Shown here: positions 8,155 through 15,541 of the stretch, in pieces
Position numbering within the stretch: the first letter of the stretch is position 1
How the letters are laid out: every line of letters begins with the position of its first letter
Origin: Ignavibacteria bacterium
GTDB lineage: Bacteria > Bacteroidota > Ignavibacteria > Ignavibacteriales > Melioribacteraceae
Direction: 5' to 3'
NCBI GenBank assembly: GCA_009773205.1
Contig: WPAE01000044.1
Coordinates: 1-34,926, forward strand
DNA: 34,926 bases
Translations under genes and position numbers: made by a program
Notes under the pieces: generated by a model
The model's input: the letters and a program-made list of their open reading frames with translations, nothing else
The model's database searches: none
Told to the model about the DNA's origin: nothing

Positions 8155-8283
8155 TTAAGGGCACTTCTAAAAATAAGTGTTTATAAAATTTTACCCACGC
8201 CGAAAAACGGCGGGCGGGCGCAGAGTTCGATAAGAAAACGCAAAGTCCGCAAAGAATATTGATATTTTTAGAGGCGCCCTTAA
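8155..8283. repeat. MITE-like element, family 2, copy 1
   Basis: This is a 129-bp segment bounded by inverted repeats of about 21 bp that differ at two positions. The left end reads TTAAGGGCACTTCTAAAAAT, and the right end, on the opposite strand, reads TTAAGGGCGCCTCTAAAAAT. The interior contains CGCAAAGTCCGCAAAGAATA and a GC-rich CCGAAAAACGG hairpin. The same ends and part of the interior recur at 19283-19387. It lies in the 5' region of the mlaF-radA-pab operon, about 55 bp before its first start codon, and contains no coding sequence. Confidence 0.75.
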
Positions 8284-8293
8284 GAGTTTACCC

Positions 8294-8328
8294 AAAAAAA
8301 ATCCACAGTGTGTGCCGTGGATTTTTTT
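8294..8328 (-). terminator. Intrinsic terminator of the cytochrome gene
   Basis: AAAAATCCAC and GTGGATTTTT form the stem around a ten-base loop, with a T run on the minus-strand side just after the cytochrome stop at 8341. T runs exist on both strands, so it may work in both directions. Confidence 0.8.
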
Positions 8329-8340
8329 GAATTCGTTTTA

Positions 8341-9852
8341 TCAGTGTACTAGCGATGTGTGACAATCCGAACACAGCATGCTTTTCCATTTATCGCCAAC
8401 ATCAGTTCCGGGGTGCTTAAAATCCAATGCGCCAAAAAGCGAAGCTTTTTCCAGCTTATTTGTGTATCCCTGAGCATTAATTGTATGACACAAGTTGCAA
8501 TCCATTCTAATTACTTTTCCATCGGCAGATTTATGATTATCGTTATGACATCTGAAGCAGCCTTTAAATTCAAGATGCCCGATGTTGTTTGGATAAACAT
8601 TCCACTTTACCTTCATTTCTGGAAACATATTTTTATTGAATTCTGCTTGAATTCCCGAAATCGCTTTATCAATTAAAGATTTTTGGTTTTTGAACACTTC
8701 TGGATAGTTGGCTTTGTAAAAATCGAGAACGCCGTTAGAAATCTCCTTCATTGCTTCATCGGTTGTTGCGAAATTATTTTCAAGAATATCCAGAGCAATA
8801 AATTTAATTCTAGGAAGTTCTTTTGGTATAGAGCCAGATGTGATAGCATTGTTTAAAAAATAAACCGGATGCTGATAATTATGAGATGGTCTGTTGTGGC
8901 AGTCCATACAATCTACTAATCTTGTTTCTAATGTTTCGAGTTTTCCATTTGCAACTTTCTGGTTTGGGTCTTCATACACAATAACTTCTCCAGTTTTCAG
9001 ATTAGTATATCGAACCCAGGGAATGATCTCGCGTTTTTTATCAGCAGCTTTGTATTCAATTTTTACATCTGGATTAATATGCCAGTGTATGCCTTCTTGA
9101 AGTCCGAGAGCGCTAAGGGGCGCACCTATTTTCATAGTTAAAGAAATATCCCATTCAGAATTCTTTTCATCGGAGAGATAATGCTTAGTCTGTCTTAATT
9201 TTCTCGAATAGAATTTTTCTGGCCAGTGGCATTCTTCGCAAGTTTCTCTTGCCGGACGCAAATTAGCAATTGGAGTTTCAATTGGTCTCGGAACGGTTCC
9301 AAGTGTTACCGCATAAACTTGGTACAAGCCAGAAAGTTTTGAACGCATATACCAATCGGCGCCAGTGCCAACGTGACAGTCAACGCATCGCACTCTTGCG
9401 TGCGGAGAGTTTTTATAAGCAACATATTCCGGCTTCATTACTTCGTGGCAGACTTTGCCGCAGAATTCTACAGATTCTGTATAGTGAAAAGCTTCGTAGC
9501 TTCCTACAGCAGAAGCAAGCAGAAAAACTGATGTTCCTGCTGCAAATATCATTGCGGCGTGTCTTTGTTTTACATCATTAAAATTTATTACTGGCCAGCC
9601 TTTTGTCACTTCGCCAGAAGTGCGTTTTTCTTTTCTAATTTTTAACCACATTCCCAATGGAATGAGAAGAAGCCCAATAAATAGTACGCCTGGCAGCAAC
9701 ACGTAAATAATTAAACCAAGATATGTGTTGCCCGTTCGAGTTACAGAGGATATAATAAATAGGAACACAATCATTGAAAATGTAATTACTGCAACTGTGG
9801 CTCCTACAAGAGAAATCCAATTTTTAGATGAGTCTGGAAGTTTTAGCTTCAT
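8341..9852 (-). CDS. Seven-haem NapC/NirT-type membrane cytochrome c (ImcH-like layout)
   Basis: This 503-residue protein has three hydrophobic segments near the N-terminus (about 14-36, 44-70 and 99-118) followed by a periplasmic multihaem domain. Haem-binding motifs start at Cys131 (CGKVCH, a CX3CH variant), then CXXCH at 156, 205, 315, 432, 452 and 494. The region around the first haems (EFCGKVCHEVMKPE, SPHARVRCVDCH) is the NapC/NirT signature, so it should take electrons from the quinol pool and pass them to periplasmic partners. Three helices plus seven haems resemble Geobacter ImcH more than four-haem NapC or NrfH, which is inferred from layout only. No partner reductase is adjacent. 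A terminator follows directly, so the gene appears to be transcribed alone. Confidence 0.88.
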   Translation of the reverse strand: MKLKLPDSSKNWISLVGATVAVITFSMIVFLFIISSVTRTGNTYLGLIIYVLLPGVLFIGLLLIPLGMWLKIRKEKRTSGEVTKGWPVINFNDVKQRHAAMIFAAGTSVFLLASAVGSYEAFHYTESVEFCGKVCHEVMKPEYVAYKNSPHARVRCVDCHVGTGADWYMRSKLSGLYQVYAVTLGTVPRPIETPIANLRPARETCEECHWPEKFYSRKLRQTKHYLSDEKNSEWDISLTMKIGAPLSALGLQEGIHWHINPDVKIEYKAADKKREIIPWVRYTNLKTGEVIVYEDPNQKVANGKLETLETRLVDCMDCHNRPSHNYQHPVYFLNNAITSGSIPKELPRIKFIALDILENNFATTDEAMKEISNGVLDFYKANYPEVFKNQKSLIDKAISGIQAEFNKNMFPEMKVKWNVYPNNIGHLEFKGCFRCHNDNHKSADGKVIRMDCNLCHTINAQGYTNKLEKASLFGALDFKHPGTDVGDKWKSMLCSDCHTSLVH

Positions 9853-9962
9853 TTAAGCACCATATTATTTTCGTGCTGAAATTAAGCAACAGATATTTGA
9901 AAAGGAAGAAAAAAGATAGCTCAAATAGATACGTGGTTTTTAAGATTCAACCTTGATTTGTG

Positions 9963-9993
9963 CAAAAAAACCTCTCAGTTAAACTGAGAGGTT
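9963..9993 (-). terminator. Intrinsic terminator of the DUF4920 gene
   Basis: CCTCTCAG and CTGAGAGG form a perfect stem with a five-base loop, followed on the minus strand by TTTTTTT. It sits 45 bp after the stop at 10038. Confidence 0.88.
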
Positions 9994-10037
9994 AATAAAC
10001 ATTGAATTTCTGGCTGTGTTTGTAAAACAAAAACCGT

Positions 10038-10550
10038 TTACTTTATAACTGCACCAAGTCCTTTAATTTGATATTTTTTAGCAGATGCAGTTCCTTTATC
10101 GCTGCCGCAGCTGCTGCCCTCGGCTTTAGCTTTGTCTCCAGAACATCCGCCGCAGGCACTTTTTTCTTTAACTTCAGCCTTATCGTTTTTCGCTTCGTTT
10201 TTGTGGTCACCGCATGAGTTTTTTGCTGTTACCTCTTCAACTACGCCTTCAACTGTAACTAATTTTCCTTTACTCTCTTGAGGAAAAACTATAACGCCAT
10301 CTTCAACTTTTACTTTAATTTTTTCTTCGGTGTTTTCTCCGGCTACTTCTATCCAACATCCTTTATTTGTGCAGACAGTTAAAATTGTTCCTTCAATTAA
10401 AACTGTTTTGCCTTCAAGTTTAGCGGTGTTTTGCAAAACGTCTGAAACGGTTAATTTTTCTTTTAACGTAATGGCTTTTCCGAGTTTAAGCTCTGCAGCG
10501 TTAACAATAGTAACTGCCATAATTAGAAACAAAACAAATATTCTTTTCAT
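10038..10550 (-). CDS. Secreted DUF4920 protein with cysteine-rich insert
   Basis: A signal peptide (residues 1 to about 18, ending VNAA) leads into an OB-like beta domain. This carries the DUF4920 block LEGKTVLIEGTILTVCTNKGCWIEV, with the conserved pair Cys60 and Cys65. The function of DUF4920 is not established. This copy carries an unusual low-complexity insert between about 110 and 155, rich in Lys, Ala, Gly and Cys (SCGDH, SACGGCSGD, SSCGSD; Cys113, 133, 136 and 148), before the final KGLGAVIK strand. The insert could bind metal, which is an inference. The start ATG is preceded by GAGGAG. It is a single gene with its own terminator. Confidence 0.8.
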   Translation of the reverse strand: MKRIFVLFLIMAVTIVNAAELKLGKAITLKEKLTVSDVLQNTAKLEGKTVLIEGTILTVCTNKGCWIEVAGENTEEKIKVKVEDGVIVFPQESKGKLVTVEGVVEEVTAKNSCGDHKNEAKNDKAEVKEKSACGGCSGDKAKAEGSSCGSDKGTASAKKYQIKGLGAVIK

Positions 10551-10663
10551 TTTTTCTCCTCTGTTTGGTTTTTGTACTGTTAATTTAAGCTAAAGAAACG
10601 ATTACAAGCAATCCGAATTTGCAATGATTATATTAGAATAGCCGTTAGCTATTAACTTATTAG

Positions 10664-10875
10664 AGACAGCTGAAAAATTAATCTATTGTCACACCTGCTT
10701 GCATCAGGCAAGCTGAGCCAGTCGCCCGCCTGATGAGCCGAAGGCGTCCGCCTCGGCAAGCCGAAGGCGAGACGGGAGACGGGAGGCAGGAAGTGTGGCA
10801 ATTTCGTTTGTAGTGTCATGGTTCGACAAACCCTGTCATGAGCTTGCCGAATGATCACCATGACAAAAAAATATT
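10664..10875 (-). repeat. Modular interspersed repeat, family 1, copy 1 (overlaps priA start)
   Basis: Read on the minus strand, this copy has blocks C then B followed by the conserved tail GTGACAATAGATTAAT and a decayed right end (AGCTGTCTC instead of AGATGTTTC). It lacks block A and the left terminus found in the other two copies (15238-15456, 20341-20523). Its block C (10824-10875) is identical to that of the third copy and extends through the priA start codon into codon 6, where similarity stops. Confidence 0.85.
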
Positions 10876-13319
10876 TTCCATTACCATTTAGAAATTCTTT
10901 TACTTACTCAATCCCAGATGAGTTCCGCCAATCTCTGAAGGTTGGCGTTCGGGTTGTGGCGCCGTTTGGAAAAAGAGTACTTACAGGTTTTGTAATTGGT
11001 TTAACAGAAATTACAGATGTAAAGGAAAAAATTAAACCAATCCGCGATGTGTTAGATGAACTGCCAATCTTTGATGAAACATCTATAAAATTTTACGAAT
11101 GGATTTCCGAATATTATATCAGTTCACTTGGCGAATCTTTGCGCAACTCCGTTCCATACGGAAGCGATGTTGAATCCAAACGCAAAATTGTTGTAGATAT
11201 AAAATTCTGCTCGCAGCTTTATGACCAAGAAACAAAGAAGAATTCTCCGAGAGCAAAACTTTTAAGCGTTCTTGCGGAAAAAGAAGTTCATCATATTTCG
11301 GTGCTTCAGAAACAATTAAAAACAAAAAGTATTTACTCACCGATTCGCGCCTTAGAAAAAATTGGCGCAGTAACAATTCTCGATTTAGTAGAGCATGGCA
11401 AAGTACGCGTAAAAACCGCAAAGTTTGTTCAATTAGCAAAATCTTTAGATGAGGTTTACGCCGCTATTCCAGAAATGGAAAGGAAGTCCCCTAAACAAGT
11501 TGTTGTTCTTTTAGAGCTAATTTCTAAAAAGGAAGGCTTACAGCAATCAGAGTTATTAAGTAGAACCGGAATAAGTCAATCGGCAATACAAAGTTTAGAG
11601 AAAAAAGGCTTTGTAGAAGTAATTGATAAAGAAATAGAGCGGGTTTACTCCGAAGTTTATACTGAATCGTTTAAGGATTTTGAACTAACCGAAACACAAA
11701 ATAATGTTGTAGAGCAAATTGGAAAAAAGATTGAAGCCGGCGAATTTGAAACTTTTCTTTTGCACGGAGTTACCGGAAGCGGTAAAACTCAAGTTTATAT
11801 TGAGCTTGCAAAGAAATCTTTGGCAAAAGAAAAAAGTGTAATTATTCTTGTCCCCGAAATTTCACTAACGCCACAAATTACTTCCCGCTTTTATAATCAC
11901 TTTAAAGATAAGATAGCCGTTTTGCACAGCAGAATGTCGCTCGGCGAGCGTTACGATTCCTGGCGCGGAATAGTTGCCGGCAAATACAGTTTGGTAATTG
12001 GTCCTCGCTCTGCCTTGTTCGCACCTTTGAAGAATGTTGGATTAATTGTAGTTGATGAAGAGCACGACCCGAGTTACAAACAGTATGATCTCATTCCAAA
12101 ATATCATGGAAGAGATGCCGCGATAATTCGCGCAATGCACAGCGGCTGTCCGGTGCTGTTAGGTTCGGCAACTCCTTCTGTAGAAAGCATGTACAATGCT
12201 TTAACTAAAAAATTTACTCTTCTTGGTTTACCTGAGCGGGTTGACAAAGCAACGCTTCCTCACATTTGCCTTGTTGATTTAACTGTTGAAAAAAAGAAAA
12301 AGAAAATGGAAGGAATTTTTTCTCAATTGCTGTTAGAAGCAATTGGAGAGAGAATTAAGAAAAAAGAAAGCGTAATTATTCTTCAAAACCGAAGAGGATT
12401 TGCAACACAAGTCTTTTGTAACGATTGCGGCGAAGTTGTTATGTGCTCTGATTGCTCTGTCTCGATGGTTCACCATATCAATAAAAATATTTTGCAATGC
12501 CATTACTGCAATATTATTCAGCATGTGCCAAAAGCATGCCCTGTCTGCGGCTCAATCTCGCTTAAGTTCTTTGGAACCGGAACTCAAAGAGTAGAAGATG
12601 AACTGAGTTATTATTTCCCAACTGTTTCGATAGAAAGAATTGATTCCGATTCGATTAGCAAGAAGGGAAGTTTAGGAGAAATTCTAAACCGATTTCGCAA
12701 AGGAGAGATACAAATTCTTGTTGGAACGCAAATGGTTTCTAAAGGCTTGGATTTTGGCGATGTAACTTTAGTTGGCGTAGTTGCCGCAGAAACATCTTTG
12801 TGGATTCCCGATTTCCGTGCCGATGAAAGAACTTTTCAACTGCTAACACAAGTTGCAGGACGCGCCGGCAGAAGCGAGAAAAAAGGTGAAGTAATAATTC
12901 AAACACAGAATCAGAAACATTTTGTTCTTCAAAAAGTTTTGGATAACGATTATCAATCGTTTTATCAAAAAGAAATTGTTCTTCGAGAGCAAGGCGAATA
13001 TCCTCCATTTGTTAGGTTAGCGCTTATTGAAGTGAAGGATGAAAAAGAAGATAAATCCCGCGGAGCTATAAAGGATTTGTTTGAGATTTTGAAAAGAGAA
13101 TCGAAAGGGTTGAAGATAACTCCACCAACCGAAGCAATTGTTTATAAGATAAAAGGTTTTTTCCGCTGGCAGATTTTGATAAAGAGCCACAAAAAATTTG
13201 ATCCATCAGGCAAACTTTTGCGTGCCACTCTTCTGAATACTTTGATCGAGTTCAATCAGAAATCGCGGTATAGAGACGTTAAACTAATTGTTGATGTTGA
13301 TCCGCAGTCAATAATTTAA
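10860..13319 (+). CDS. priA: Primosomal protein N' (replication restart helicase)
   Basis: PriA recognises stalled forks and D-loops and loads the replicative helicase. The 819-residue protein contains the N-terminal DNA-binding domain (NSFTYSIPDEF to VVAPFGKR). Its helicase core has GVTGSGKT near residue 305, DEEHDPSYKQYD near 400, and the late motifs GTQMVSKGLDF and QVAGRAGR. Between the helicase lobes lies the eight-cysteine zinc region, at about 520-567 (CNDCG, CSDC, CHYC, CPVCG). I chose the ATG at 10860, although another ATG three codons upstream is possible. The start and the first five to six codons lie inside a dispersed repeat shared with 20341-20523. The usual strand before the LP motif is therefore shortened, and the native 5' region has been replaced. 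No ribosome binding site is evident. Confidence 0.95.
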   Translation: MTKKYFPLPFRNSFTYSIPDEFRQSLKVGVRVVAPFGKRVLTGFVIGLTEITDVKEKIKPIRDVLDELPIFDETSIKFYEWISEYYISSLGESLRNSVPYGSDVESKRKIVVDIKFCSQLYDQETKKNSPRAKLLSVLAEKEVHHISVLQKQLKTKSIYSPIRALEKIGAVTILDLVEHGKVRVKTAKFVQLAKSLDEVYAAIPEMERKSPKQVVVLLELISKKEGLQQSELLSRTGISQSAIQSLEKKGFVEVIDKEIERVYSEVYTESFKDFELTETQNNVVEQIGKKIEAGEFETFLLHGVTGSGKTQVYIELAKKSLAKEKSVIILVPEISLTPQITSRFYNHFKDKIAVLHSRMSLGERYDSWRGIVAGKYSLVIGPRSALFAPLKNVGLIVVDEEHDPSYKQYDLIPKYHGRDAAIIRAMHSGCPVLLGSATPSVESMYNALTKKFTLLGLPERVDKATLPHICLVDLTVEKKKKKMEGIFSQLLLEAIGERIKKKESVIILQNRRGFATQVFCNDCGEVVMCSDCSVSMVHHINKNILQCHYCNIIQHVPKACPVCGSISLKFFGTGTQRVEDELSYYFPTVSIERIDSDSISKKGSLGEILNRFRKGEIQILVGTQMVSKGLDFGDVTLVGVVAAETSLWIPDFRADERTFQLLTQVAGRAGRSEKKGEVIIQTQNQKHFVLQKVLDNDYQSFYQKEIVLREQGEYPPFVRLALIEVKDEKEDKSRGAIKDLFEILKRESKGLKITPPTEAIVYKIKGFFRWQILIKSHKKFDPSGKLLRATLLNTLIEFNQKSRYRDVKLIVDVDPQSII

Positions 13320-13385
13320 TCCGCCAGAGATGGACGAGGGTCAAATTCCCCGCATCTTGAGGCGAATAAATAAAATTTGTTTTCA

Positions 13386-13445
13386 GAAACTTCGCTGCCC
13401 CGCCTGCCAAAGCAAAGCGGCGGGCAGGTTGCGGCGAGGAGTTTC
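13386..13445. repeat. GC-rich imperfect palindrome
   Basis: GAAACTTCGC at the left and GCGAGGAGTTTC at the right frame CCCGCC/GGCGGG arms around AAAGCAAAGC. It stands out in an AT-rich spacer and resembles REP-type palindromes. It could also end priA transcription, but has no T run. A related phrase, GAAGCAGGCGGG, occurs at about 13533. Confidence 0.55.
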
Positions 13446-13496
13446 ATTTTGTTAACAACTGATATAGAGCGCATATTAAACTGATGAAGTAGTGAA

Positions 13497-13518
13497 AACC
13501 GATCTGTTTAAATCGGTT
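13497..13518. other. Small hairpin upstream of the pseudouridine synthase gene
   Basis: AACCGAT / ATCGGTT with an eight-base loop, about 80 bp before the gene. The role is unknown. A weak terminator or operator are both possible. Confidence 0.3.
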
Positions 13519-13598
13519 ACTTTAACATGCCCGAAGCAGGCGGGTCCGTGTTCTATTAAGAGTGTATTCTCGCGGCTATCAAGAAACTCGAAAAAGTG

Positions 13599-14207
13599 AT
13601 GAACAAGAAAAGATATTTTATTCTCTACAAACCATACGGAGTTTTGAATCAGTTCACCGATGGTGAAAACAGACCAACTCTTGCTTCGCTTTATAGTTTC
13701 CCCAAGGATGTTTATCCGGTTGGCAGACTTGATATGGACAGCGAGGGTTTACTTTTACTTACTAACGATAAGCAACTAACAGAGCGCCTTCTTAATCCTA
13801 AAAACAAGCATGAGCGGGAATACTTTGTTCAAGTTGAAGGAACTCCAACAAAGGAAGCTTTGCAAAAACTAATTAGCGGAGTTGCGATTGAAGGAAAGAA
13901 AACATTGCCTGCAAAAGCAATGTTGATTGATGATCCAAATTTTCCGCCTCGCAATCCGCCGATAAGAGAAAGAAAAACAATTCCAACAAGCTGGATTTCT
14001 TTAACCTTGATAGAAGGGAAAAATAGACAAGTGAGAAAAATGACAGCAGCCGTTGGCTTTCCAACTTTGCGTTTAGTTAGGGTAAGAATTGATAATTTGA
14101 TTCTCAGCGATTTGAAAGCAGGAGAAGTAAAAGAGATTTCGGGAAAAGAAATTAGTGTTTTAAAATGTAAAGACTCACCGCGGCGAGTCTCTACGCAAAA
14201 GTCTTAA
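13599..14207 (+). CDS. rluE: RluE/RsuA-family pseudouridine synthase without S4 domain
   Basis: The enzyme would isomerise a uridine in ribosomal RNA. The catalytic motif [16 protein letters not shown] places the nucleophile at Asp45. KPYGVL at the N-terminus and [10 protein letters not shown] followed by [12 protein letters not shown] complete the RsuA-type fold. There is no N-terminal S4 domain, which matches RluE (23S rRNA position 2457 in E. coli), though the target site is inferred by similarity of layout. Start is ATG 13599, with a GTG directly before it possible. The last residues ([13 protein letters not shown]) are encoded by a palindromic repeat-like sequence and do not look native, so the original C-terminus may have been overwritten. 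Confidence 0.88.
   Translation: MNKKRYFILYKPYGVLNQFTDGENRPTLASLYSFPKDVYPVGRLDMDSEGLLLLTNDKQLTERLLNPKNKHEREYFVQVEGTPTKEALQKLISGVAIEGKKTLPAKAMLIDDPNFPPRNPPIRERKTIPTSWISLTLIEGKNRQVRKMTAAVGFPTLRLVRVRIDNLILSDLKAGEVKEISGKEISVLKCKDSPRRVSTQKS
14171..14190. repeat. 20-bp near-perfect palindrome inside the rluE 3' end
   Basis: AGACTCACCG is followed directly by CGGCGAGTCT, with one mismatch. It encodes the odd C-terminal tail of the pseudouridine synthase and ends 17 bases before its stop codon. Confidence 0.5.
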
Positions 14208-14224
14208 CCCAAAAAGTAAGCCGA

Positions 14225-15061
14225 TTAACCCGTAAAGTTTCCTAAGAATGGAAACGTTTTTGTTAAGAAGTAAAATAGCAAACTAAAGCCAAGCCAAATA
14301 ACAACTACAGCAATCACATATTTCTTTACATCATCGGCTTTATTCATCTTTGCCAAGCCAATTCCAAAGACAACATAAAACCAAATTGAAAGCGGATTAG
14401 CCTTGCTTAACAAAAATCCGGTTGTTGTAGTTTTATCCATTCCCATTAAATCAGCGGCAGAAAGACCAGTCATTAATTTTCCCATAGCTAAAGCAGCAAT
14501 TACAGAAATAATTATTTCAATAACGGATATATACATTGGCAAGCCGTAAGCAACCATAATATCTTTGTATTCGCCTCCTCCTTTTAAGCCGTATTTAGAA
14601 ACAAGTAAGAAAAATCCGGTTACTACAAAAAAGACTATAAACATTCCGAAAGGGATTCCTACAACTAAACTAATTGTTTGAAACATATTTGCAGCCTCGC
14701 CGCTCATATTTTCTTGTATTTGTTCAAGCTGTTGGTCTGCTTGTTCTTGAGTCATTTTTCCTTCTTTAACTGCATCGTCAAGTCCCTTTTCAATGTTTTG
14801 CATCATTTTTTCTTGTTGCTGCAATTTAATTTCTGGGTTGCTCATCATTACAAATTGAGAAAGAATAGCAACAACAATTACAACTAAAACTGGAATAAGC
14901 CAATCCGAAGTTTTAGCCGGAAATTTAGCTATCCTGCTAAACATTGGCTGTGGTTCTGTAAAAACTCCAACAAGCTTATCGGTGTGAGTAAGTTCCTGTT
15001 CTTCTTGTGCATCTTCAACGGAGGACATCTTTGGTGCATCTTGGTTTTGCTTTTCTTCCAT
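14225..15061 (-). CDS. Yip1-domain-like multi-spanning membrane protein
   Basis: This is a 278-residue protein with a charged, low-complexity N-terminus (about residues 1-30), then TEPQPMFSRIAKFPAKTSDWLIPV, which is typical of bacterial Yip1-like proteins. Five hydrophobic segments follow. Between the first and second there is a Glu/Gln/Met-rich, probably coiled-coil stretch (MMQNIEKGLDDAVKEGKM to QIQENMSG). The function is unknown: family members are inner-membrane proteins without a clear role. The start was set at ATG 15061 because AAGGAG lies just before it. An upstream ATG at 15103 has no such site. It converges on the pseudouridine synthase gene with 17 bp between the stops. Confidence 0.7.
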   Translation of the reverse strand: MEEKQNQDAPKMSSVEDAQEEQELTHTDKLVGVFTEPQPMFSRIAKFPAKTSDWLIPVLVVIVVAILSQFVMMSNPEIKLQQQEKMMQNIEKGLDDAVKEGKMTQEQADQQLEQIQENMSGEAANMFQTISLVVGIPFGMFIVFFVVTGFFLLVSKYGLKGGGEYKDIMVAYGLPMYISVIEIIISVIAALAMGKLMTGLSAADLMGMDKTTTTGFLLSKANPLSIWFYVVFGIGLAKMNKADDVKKYVIAVVVIWLGFSLLFYFLTKTFPFLGNFTG

Positions 15062-15237
15062 TTGATTTCTCCTTGATTTTAATTTGGTGAGGTTGCCGAA
15101 CAAATTTAGTGAAAAAACTTAAATATTCTTTGTTGAATAAATGACGAAAAGATTATGAAATGCCTTCACCAATAATTAGAATCGGGATGAAATACAAATT
15201 GCTCGAAAAGCAAATTAACACGTTTAATAATATTTTT

Positions 15238-15456
15238 AAACATCTGAAATATTTACGCTAAGTCATGGTGAGTCTTCGACACAATCACTGCCTTCGCAGT
15301 GATTGGCTCAGACTGACATCCAGTACTCAATATTTTCAAACGAAATTGCCACACTTCCTGCCTCCCGTCTCGCCGCCTTCGGCTCATCAGGCGGGCGACT
15401 GGCTCAGCTTGCCTGCTGCAAGCAGATGTGACAATAGATTAATTATTCAGATGTTT
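15238..15456 (+). repeat. Modular interspersed repeat, family 1, copy 2
   Basis: This 219-bp copy has both termini: AAACATCTGAA at 15238-15248 and its reverse complement at 15446-15456. Inside are block A (with the perfect hairpin AATCACTG-CCTTCG-CAGTGATT and the phrase CAGACTGACATCCAGTACTC) and block B (CGAAATTGCCACACTTCCTG, the GC-rich GGCTCATCAGGCGGGCGAC). The shared tail then reads TGTGACAATAGATTAAT. It lacks block C. It fills most of the 480-bp gap between the divergent Yip1-like and tnaA genes. The rest of the gap is AT-rich, with no other recognisable feature. Confidence 0.88.
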
Positions 15457-15541
15457 CATTTTGTAAAACTTATATGTCTTCAATTCACTTTCAATTCTTT
15501 AATAATAATTCTTAATTTTCTTTCACTAAAAAAGAGGAAAA

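Noticed and set aside
10652-10861. Open frame of 69 codons before priA on the minus strand
   Set aside because: It is repeat sequence (family 1, copy 1) read in one frame, with no ribosome binding site and no protein-like composition.
15457-15541. tnaC-like leader peptide for tryptophanase
   Set aside because: No short frame with a critical Trp codon is found between the repeat and the tnaA start.
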